Assembly (NCBI RefSeq): GCF_019704555.1
Contig: NZ_AP024745.1
Coordinates: forward strand, 2,786,001-2,850,000
DNA length: 64,000 bases
Origin: Actinoplanes sp. L3-i22
GTDB lineage: Bacteria > Actinomycetota > Actinomycetes > Mycobacteriales > Micromonosporaceae
Direction of reading: 5' to 3'
The position numbers and the translations under genes are program-made. The notes under the pieces were generated by a model that saw only the letters and a program-made list of their open reading frames with translations, had not been told where the DNA came from and did no database searches. Positions 59,082 to 64,000 of this stretch are shown piece by piece; position 1 is the stretch's first letter, and each line of letters begins with the position of its first letter.

Positions 59082-59956
59082 CGCTCGCTCCGGAGGTTCA
59101 GCCGGGCCAGCACGATCATCGGGATCAGCGTGACCACGAAGAGCAGCACGCTCAGCGCCGACGCGTAGCCGAAGTCGCCGTAGAAGCCGCCCGCGTACTG
59201 CTGGATCAGCATCACCAGCGACTGGTCCTTGCCGCCCGGGCCGCCCTTGCCGCCGGTCAGGATGTAGAGCTCGGAGAAGACCCGCAGCGCTGCCACACTC
59301 ACCAGAATCGAAACCAGAAACATCGTTCCCCGTACGCCGGGGACGGTCACGGTCAGGAAGCGCCGCACCGCGCCGGCGCCGTCGATCGCCGCGGCCTCGT
59401 GCAGGTCCTTGCGCACGTTCCCGAGCGCGGCCAGGTAGACGATCATGTAGTAGCCGAGCCCCTTCCAGACGGTCAGGCTGATCGCGCTGATCAGCAGCAG
59501 CCACCGGTCGGTCAGGAACGGCACCGGCTCGGTGATCAGGTGCAGGTGCCGGGCCAGGTTGTTGATCAGGCCGCGGTCGTCGAGCAGCCAGGTCCAGATC
59601 AGGCCGACGACCACGGCGCTGGCGATGACCGGGACGTAGAACGCGGTCCGGAAGAACGCGATGCCCGGCAGCTTCTTCTCCACCAGCACCGCGAGCAGCA
59701 GCGGCAGGATCGTCAGCAGCGGCAGGCAGATCGCCATGTAGATCACGCTGTTCAGCAGGGCGGTCCGGACGTCGCCGTCGTGCAGCATGTCGGTGTAGTT
59801 GCGGAGGCCGACGAAGTCGACGTCCCCGCCGAGCGGCTTGGCGTCGGTGAACGACAGCCGCAGCGTGTTGATCGAGGGCCAGACGCTGAACACCAGCAGC
59901 CAGGCCAGCGCCGGGAGAACGAGCACCCACGGCGTGAACCATCGTTGAGTCTTCAC
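59078..59956 (-). CDS. carbohydrate ABC permease, MalF type
   Basis: 292 residues from GTG 59956 with GAGGGGAA upstream. Six helices; FTPWVLVLPALAWLLVFSVWPS opening, FRTAFYVPVIASAVVVGLIW, EAA loop HEAAAIDGAGAVRRFLTVTVPGVR. Standard CUT1 permease, coupled to MalG by ATGA. The 62-bp gap to the binding-protein gene contains a strong hairpin, probably lowering its expression relative to the binding protein. Confidence 0.94.
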   Translation of the reverse strand: MKTQRWFTPWVLVLPALAWLLVFSVWPSINTLRLSFTDAKPLGGDVDFVGLRNYTDMLHDGDVRTALLNSVIYMAICLPLLTILPLLLAVLVEKKLPGIAFFRTAFYVPVIASAVVVGLIWTWLLDDRGLINNLARHLHLITEPVPFLTDRWLLLISAISLTVWKGLGYYMIVYLAALGNVRKDLHEAAAIDGAGAVRRFLTVTVPGVRGTMFLVSILVSVAALRVFSELYILTGGKGGPGGKDQSLVMLIQQYAGGFYGDFGYASALSVLLFVVTLIPMIVLARLNLRSER

Positions 59957-59971
59957 GGGTTCCCCTCGGAG

Positions 59972-60013
59972 GGTGGCGGCCGGAAGGAACACGGGGGGCC
60001 TCCGGCCGCCACC
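59972..60013 (-). terminator. intercistronic hairpin between binding protein and permease genes
   Basis: GGTGGCGGCCGGA (59972-59984) and TCCGGCCGCCACC (60001-60013) form a perfect 13-bp stem with a 16-nt loop in the 62-bp gap. With no T-run it is likely a partial terminator or a 3'-end stabiliser of the binding-protein message. Confidence 0.65.
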
Positions 60014-60018
60014 TGCTT

Positions 60019-61284
60019 CTACTGCCGGCTCAGCATCTGGTTCATCTTGGCGACCGCGTCGTCGAGCGCCTTCTTGCCGCTCTCGTCGCCCTTCACGGCC
60101 AACGCGATCTGCTGGTCCAGCAACTTCTGCATGTCCGAGTTGACCTCGTACGGAATAAGGTTCTTGGCGTCCTTGAGCTCGCCGAAGGCGAGTGCCCGGG
60201 CCTTGCCCGCCGGCGTGCCGTCGTCCTTGCCGAAGTAGCTGTCGGAGGCCGAGGAAATGGTCGACGGGAAGATGTTGACCAGGTGGCCGAACTTGTTCTG
60301 GTTGTCGGCGTTGGTGATCCACTCGGCGAACGCCTTGGCGGTGGCGGGGTATTTGCTCTTGGCCGAGACGCTGACGCCCTGCACGTAGAGCGGCGGGGTG
60401 TCGAGCGCCTTGCTGACCGTGACCTGGCCCTTCAGGCTCGGGTTGTCCCGCTCGAAGTCGGCCAGCCCGGTCGCGCCGCCGGTGGTCCAGGCGACCTTGC
60501 CCTGCGTGAACAGCTTCGAGTTGCCCTGGTAGTCGCTGTTCAGCACGCTCGGCGGCAGGTAGCCCTTGGCGTACGCGTCCTTGTACTGGTCGACCAGCGC
60601 GGCGGCCTGATCGGTGTTGAAGACGAACTGCTTGCCGTCATCGCTGATGATCTTGATGCCGGCCCGGACGAAGTCCGAGACGTCCGGCTTGCGGCTCATC
60701 AGGAAGTTGTCCGGGCACTTCGCCTTCATCGTCGCGGCCTGGGTGAACAGCTCCTGGGTGGTGGCCGGCGGGGTGTTCGCGTCCAGCCCGCAGTCCTTGA
60801 ACTGCTTGACGTTCCAGTAGTCCAGATCGGTGTTGAGGTACCACGGATACCCGAAAACCCCAGCAACCCCATTGAATTTGTACGCGTCGATCCCGCCCTG
60901 CACGTACGTCTTGCTCAGGTCGTTGTCCTTGCTGACATCGACGAGCAGTTTCTGCTTGGCCAGCGGGAGGGCGAAGTCGGGCGGCAGGTTGATCACGTCG
61001 GGCAGCGTGTTCGAGGAGGCCTGCGCGAGCACCTTCGCCGAGTAGCCGTCGCCCGGCTGGTCGAGCAGCTTGACGCTGGTGCCCGGGTACTTCGCCGTGA
61101 AGCCGGCGATGACCTCGTTCAGGTAGTCGGTGAACTTCGGCGTCAGCGCCCAGGTCTGCAGGGTGATGCTGCCGGTGATCTTGTCGCTGGTACCGCTCGT
61201 GTCGCTCTTCGCGTCGCCGCAGGCCGCGGTGGTGAGGGCCAGTGCCAGAGCCGCGGCGGCGGCCGTCAGGTTTCGGATTCGCAT
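60019..61284 (-). CDS. sugar ABC substrate-binding lipoprotein (CUT1)
   Basis: 421 residues, RBS AGGAGC. Lipobox LTTAAC (Cys about 22) after a hydrophobic signal. Type I/SBP_bac fold: SITLQTWALTPKFTDYLNEV, FTAKYPGTSVKLLDQPGDGY, NTLPDVINLPPDFALPLAKQ, VFGYPWYLNTDLDYWN, GKVAWTTGGATGLADFE. Tryptophan/tyrosine-rich pocket typical of oligosaccharide binders. With GH38/GH5 in the operon, the ligand is probably a mannose-containing oligosaccharide. Its promoter carries LacI-type operators. Confidence 0.94.
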   Translation of the reverse strand: MRIRNLTAAAAALALALTTAACGDAKSDTSGTSDKITGSITLQTWALTPKFTDYLNEVIAGFTAKYPGTSVKLLDQPGDGYSAKVLAQASSNTLPDVINLPPDFALPLAKQKLLVDVSKDNDLSKTYVQGGIDAYKFNGVAGVFGYPWYLNTDLDYWNVKQFKDCGLDANTPPATTQELFTQAATMKAKCPDNFLMSRKPDVSDFVRAGIKIISDDGKQFVFNTDQAAALVDQYKDAYAKGYLPPSVLNSDYQGNSKLFTQGKVAWTTGGATGLADFERDNPSLKGQVTVSKALDTPPLYVQGVSVSAKSKYPATAKAFAEWITNADNQNKFGHLVNIFPSTISSASDSYFGKDDGTPAGKARALAFGELKDAKNLIPYEVNSDMQKLLDQQIALAVKGDESGKKALDDAVAKMNQMLSRQ

Positions 61285-61350
61285 GGTTCAGCTCCTGTGC
61301 CATCGATCGGCGTCGACCAGGAAACGTCGGCGAAACATCATCGTGGAGAA

Positions 61351-61368
61351 CTAAAGCGCTATAGTCAA
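61351..61368 (-). promoter_or_regulatory. binding-protein promoter -35 with overlapping LacI operator O1
   Basis: On the minus strand TTGACT (61368-61363) is a -35 box. The near-palindrome CTAAAGCGCTATAG (61351-61364; one mismatch between halves) overlaps and follows it, placing the repressor between -35 and -10. Confidence 0.7.
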
Positions 61369-61406
61369 CGCTCGAGTTGATTCGGGTTTCCGCGCTGTTC
61401 TGCTGG

Positions 61407-61420
61407 CTAAAACGCTATAG
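61407..61420 (+). promoter_or_regulatory. LacI operator O2 upstream of the lacI-type gene
   Basis: CTAAAACGCTATAG, the same 14-bp site as O1 with one base changed, lies 18 bp before the regulator start and 56 bp from O1 (about five helical turns). This suggests autoregulation and possible looping. Confidence 0.65.
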
Positions 61421-61438
61421 CGGGAGTACTGTGCCGCC

Positions 61439-62644
61439 GTGAGTAACAGGCCCACCATCGCGGACATCGCCAAGCGCGTCGGGGTGTCGCCGGGTGCCGT
61501 CTCGTTCGCCCTCAACGGCCGGCCCGGCGTCAGCGAGCAGACCCGCGCGCGGATCCTCGAGGTCGCCCGCGAGATGAACTGGCGGCCGCACCGCGCGGCC
61601 CGGGCCCTCGGCGGCGCGCAGGCCGGCGTCGTCGGGCTGGTGCTCGCCCGTGACCCGCGCACGCTGGGCTCCGAGCAGTTCTACACCCAGATTTTGTACG
61701 GCATGCAGGACGTCCTCTCCGCCCGGTCGTCGGCCGTGCAGATCCAGATCGTCCGGGACACCGCCGCCGAGATCGACCTCTACCGCCACTGGGCCGCCGA
61801 GCACCGCGTCGACGGCCTGGTCCTGGTCGACCTGCAGCTCGACGACCCGCGCATCGCCGTCGTGCGCGAGCTCGGCCTGCCCGCGGTCACCCTCGGCCTA
61901 CCCGGCGACTCCGACGAGCCGGCCTTGCTCGGCGGCTCCGACCGGCCTGGCGACCCCGACCGGCCTGGCGACACCGAGCGGCCCGGCGGCTCCGAGCGGC
62001 CCGCGGGTTCCGACCGGGCCGGAGGTTCCGAGCGGCCCACGGGCTCCGAGCGGCCCGGCGGCTCCGAGCGGCCCGGGGGTTCCGAGCGGCCCGGCAAGTC
62101 CGGCCGGCTGCCCAGCGTCTGGGCCGACGACGCCGAGGCGATGACGACGATCGTGGACTACCTGGCCACGCTCGACCACCAGCGGATTGCGCACGTCGCC
62201 GGGCCGCCGGTCTACCAGCACACCGCCCGCCGCGCCGCCGCCCTCGACGAACAGGCCGCCGCGCGTGGCCTGCACGCCGAATCGGTGCCGACCGACTTCA
62301 GCGACGCCCAGGGCGCGGCCGCCACTCGGGCGCTGCTGTCCCGCGCCGACCGGCCGACCGCGATCATCTTCGACAGCGACCTGATGGCGGCCGCGGGACT
62401 CGGCGTCGCGCTGGAGATGGGCATCGAGGTGCCGCGCCAGCTGTCCCTGGTGTCCTTCGACGACTCGGTGCTGACCAGAATCGTGCACCCGGCGCTGACC
62501 TGCCTGTCCCGGGACACCTACGCCCTCGGCGCCCAGGTGGCGACCAGCCTGCTCGCGGCGATCGACAACCCGGCCTCCCGGGAGAGCATCCGCACCGAGA
62601 CCCCGCGCCTGGTGGTCCGCGGAAGCACCGCCCGCCCGGCGTGA
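61439..62644 (+). CDS. LacI family regulator with a 60-residue repeat insertion
   Basis: 401 residues from GTG; typical members have about 335-345. The HTH with hinge (1-60: PTIADIAKRVGVSPGAVSFA, RPHRAARALGG) is intact. The periplasmic-binding-like effector domain follows (GVVGLVLARDPRTL, HRVDGLVLVDLQLDD, TLDHQRIAHVAGPP, RPTAIIFDSDLMAAAGLG, LSLVSFDDSVLTRIVHPALT). About residues 165-224 are ten GGSERP-type hexapeptides (18-bp DNA units) inserted after the LPAVTLGLPGDS strand. Divergent from the sugar operon with two operators between; likely its repressor, induced by a mannoside. Confidence 0.93.
   Translation: MSNRPTIADIAKRVGVSPGAVSFALNGRPGVSEQTRARILEVAREMNWRPHRAARALGGAQAGVVGLVLARDPRTLGSEQFYTQILYGMQDVLSARSSAVQIQIVRDTAAEIDLYRHWAAEHRVDGLVLVDLQLDDPRIAVVRELGLPAVTLGLPGDSDEPALLGGSDRPGDPDRPGDTERPGGSERPAGSDRAGGSERPTGSERPGGSERPGGSERPGKSGRLPSVWADDAEAMTTIVDYLATLDHQRIAHVAGPPVYQHTARRAAALDEQAAARGLHAESVPTDFSDAQGAAATRALLSRADRPTAIIFDSDLMAAAGLGVALEMGIEVPRQLSLVSFDDSVLTRIVHPALTCLSRDTYALGAQVATSLLAAIDNPASRESIRTETPRLVVRGSTARPA
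61931..62110 (+). repeat. 18-bp in-frame minisatellite inside the LacI gene
   Basis: About ten units of GGCGGCTCCGAGCGGCCC and variants, encoding GGSERP, GSDRPGD, GSERPT and similar, in frame with the regulator. The middle and 3' units are the most alike, indicating recent expansion. Confidence 0.9.
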
Positions 62645-62697
62645 CTGCCCGCCCGGCGTGACTGCCCGCCCGGCGTGACTGCCCGCCCGGCTCAATC
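62630..62697 (+). repeat. 17-bp tandem repeat spanning the lacI-type stop codon
   Basis: GCCCGCCCGGCGTGACT is repeated at 62630, 62647 and 62664, with a partial fourth from 62681. The first unit encodes the last four codons and TGA stop; the others are downstream copies in shifted frames (17 is not a multiple of 3). Confidence 0.9.
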
Positions 62698-63149
62698 GCC
62701 GGCTCGGCGTGGCTCGCCTGCAAAGCGTGACCCGCCTGCTTAGCGTGACGCGGCTGCTCAGCGTTGCTGTTGCTGGCCGCCCGGCGCGGCCGGGCCGGGG
62801 ACGATCACGGCGGTGCGGCCGCGGGCAGGGGCCCACCCTCCGGGGGCCCCCATCCCTCGAGATCACCGTATCGAAGATGGTCATGATCGTGTCGGTGGCC
62901 TGTGGATAACCCTCTGGTGTGGACAACCGGCTCGGCGGGCTCGCCCGGGGTTAGGATTTTTGGACCGTGCCCACCCTCGGACGTCGCCCTTTCGGCGCTC
63001 GCGTTCTGGGCGCGCCAGCGCCCTGCGAGGGTCGGAAGGGTCCCCGCGGGAGCGACGATCAGTTATTGGCCGCAGCGTAGGAAATGAAGTTCTTGATCTT
63101 TATGAGGAGGGCGCCCGGCCGACATTCATCAGTCAGGCGCCCGCCCGGG
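62645..63149. other. convergent intergenic region after the LacI gene
   Basis: 505 bp between the stops of the LacI gene (+) and the hydrolase gene (-). It holds the 17-bp repeat, degenerate AGCGTGAC-type direct repeats (about 62710-62765), a hairpin GGGGCCC/GGGCCCC (62828-62834/62844-62850) that may terminate lacI transcription, and copy C of the dispersed element (62971-63100). No convincing gene. Confidence 0.75.
62971..63100 (+). repeat. dispersed structured intergenic element, copy C
   Basis: Same order of blocks as copies A and B: CCACCCTCGGACGTCGCCCT, outer CCCTT/AAGGG, middle stem GGCGCTCG/CGAGGGTC (7 of 8 pairs kept, one pair switched C-G for G-C), inner GGGCGC/GCGCCC, GGAAGGGTCCCCGCGGGAGC, and the A-like tail AGTTATTGGCCGCAGCGTAGG with TTCTTGATCTT. 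It lies between convergent stops. Confidence 0.85.
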
Positions 63150-64000
63150 TCAGGGGAGGAGCGGCTGGAAGTGGCGCGGGGCGAGCGGCGCCGGGATGGC
63201 CTTCGCGCTGGTGGTCGCGGCCGGGGCGAGTGCCGGGACGCGGCCGATCAGGGGCAGGGTGAGTGAGCTGCCGCGGAGGTCAAGCTGGATCGTCGCGCCG
63301 GTGGACTGCGGGGTGGAGTATTCGTTGTCGCTGGCCTGCAGGATCAGGCCGAGCGTGTGACCGGCGGCGATGCGCTGGTCGGTGGCCTGCAGCGGGACAG
63401 TGATCGAGTACCAGCGGTCCGGCCGCAGCGGCGTCACGAAGCGTAGCGAGACGTGGTGCGCGGCGTCCTGCCATCCGCGGGTGATGATCGCGTGGCCGCT
63501 CAGCTCGACATTTTCCGCGGTGTCGCGGTAACAGGCGTCGTCGGCCGCGGTCGAGGCGCCCCAGCAGGACTGGGTGTCCAGGGTCCGGATGCCCTCGCCG
63601 CCGCTGAGGTAGTCGATCCGCTCGGCGTCGCCGTAGTCGACCAGCCGCGCGGTCAGCTCGGTGGTCGGTTTGTCGACCTTGACGCGCAACGTCACGGACG
63701 GTGAGCCGGAGATCCGCACGCCCTGGGTGAGCGGCGCGGAGACGATCGCGACCCGGCCGGGGACGGCGGCGCCCGGGTCGGCGACCGCCTCGGCCTCGGT
63801 CAGGTCCGGGTTGTCCGCCCAGGTCAGCTGGCCGGCGCCGAGCGGGATCCGGGTCGGCCGCGCGTCCCTGGCCGGCCAGGTGCGCTCGTTGACCCAGGTG
63901 CCGGGGGCGGTCTCGATGGTCGCCTGCGGCTCGCGGTCGATGCCGTTGTGCAGTCCCTGCAGGTAGCGGTCGAACCACCGGTGCAGGGTGTCCACCCACG
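63150..64000 (-). CDS. CocE/X-Pro dipeptidyl-peptidase-like hydrolase, C-terminal part
   Basis: The last 283 codons of a gene that begins beyond the window. The start of this part (HRWFDRYLQGLHNGID) is the helix before the PepX C-terminal jelly roll. The beta domain shows VSAPLTQGVRISGSPSVTLR, YRDTAENVELSGHAIITRGW and FVTPLRPDRWYSITVPLQAT, then GLILQASDNEYSTPQSTGA. The Ser-Asp-His catalytic core would lie in the missing N-terminal part. Family members are secreted or cytoplasmic X-Pro dipeptidyl peptidases or acyl esterases. Convergent with the LacI gene, so not part of that operon. Confidence 0.88.
   Translation of the reverse strand, partial: WVDTLHRWFDRYLQGLHNGIDREPQATIETAPGTWVNERTWPARDARPTRIPLGAGQLTWADNPDLTEAEAVADPGAAVPGRVAIVSAPLTQGVRISGSPSVTLRVKVDKPTTELTARLVDYGDAERIDYLSGGEGIRTLDTQSCWGASTAADDACYRDTAENVELSGHAIITRGWQDAAHHVSLRFVTPLRPDRWYSITVPLQATDQRIAAGHTLGLILQASDNEYSTPQSTGATIQLDLRGSSLTLPLIGRVPALAPAATTSAKAIPAPLAPRHFQPLLP

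Noticed and set aside
1..64000. tRNA, rRNA, integrase or insertion sequence
   Set aside because: No cloverleaf with CCA-like end, no rRNA-like stretch and no transposase or integrase motif was seen on either strand by eye; a dedicated tRNA search could still find one.

Overview
The window is high-GC actinobacterial DNA. Third-codon-position G/C bias, frequent GTG starts, ATGA/GTGA stop-start overlaps and families such as DUF3040, DUF2510, CGNR regulators and class E/F sortases point to the Actinomycetia. The mix of STAND ATPases, secreted glycan-active proteins and intergenic repeats suggests Micromonosporaceae (Actinoplanes-like); that placement is inference. There is no rRNA, tRNA, CRISPR array, phage or insertion sequence, so this is an ordinary chromosomal region with accessory islands.

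Layout. 1-2.7 kb: the end of a MacB-type ABC exporter operon, then a DUF5666-like anchored protein and a small unknown protein. 2.7-7.6 kb (minus): OmpR-type response regulator, histidine kinase, DUF2993 lipid-binding protein and MMPL transporter, with a shared GATGAGA box. 7.7-11 kb (minus): NACHT NTPase with an NNH7-like N-terminus, a probable conflict/defence protein, partly AT-richer than its surroundings. 11.1-15.1 kb: DUF3040 protein, then M20 hydrolase, COG3375 GNAT, SIS protein and N-acylamino acid racemase, which fit a D-to-L amino acid salvage route through N-succinyl intermediates. 15.2-18.5 kb: DUF4956 - VTC domain - secreted DUF4353 protein. 18.6-23.2 kb: proline-rich membrane protein with a four-cysteine ectodomain, followed by an NB-ARC/WD40 protein. 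23.3-25.4 kb: MFS exporter divergent from its likely CGNR repressor. 25.4-33 kb (minus): aminotransferase, EEP phosphoesterase and a 1803-residue caspase-fold protein lacking the catalytic dyad. 33-40.2 kb (minus): small coiled-coil protein, HhH membrane protein, amino acid permease, secreted beta-helix protein, sortase with a membrane partner, DUF2510 protein. 40.4-44.2 kb (minus): DrrAB-like ABC exporter with a frameshifted permease, PadR regulator, serine hydrolase. 44.5-47.6 kb: S33 tripeptidyl-aminopeptidase, PadR regulator and partner membrane protein. 47.6-53.5 kb: NMT1/SsuA-type ABC importer divergent from an IclR regulator, then an OFA-family MFS carrier with its 31-residue small subunit. 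54-62.6 kb: mannoside utilisation operon (sugar ABC importer without its own ATPase, GH5-like enzyme, GH38 alpha-mannosidase) divergent from a LacI regulator with two operators. 63.1 kb to the end: 3' part of a CocE/X-Pro dipeptidyl-peptidase-like hydrolase.

Standing out beyond the genes: (1) a roughly 130-bp intergenic element present three times (16.7, 40.4, 63.0 kb) on the same strand, with a nested hairpin supported by a compensatory base-pair change; (2) short tandem repeats at the 3' ends of three unrelated genes, with units that carry the stop codon; (3) in-frame 15/18-bp repeat expansions inside regulators, most strikingly about 60 residues inside the LacI ligand domain; (4) the pseudo-caspase; (5) the complete three-enzyme amino acid racemisation set.
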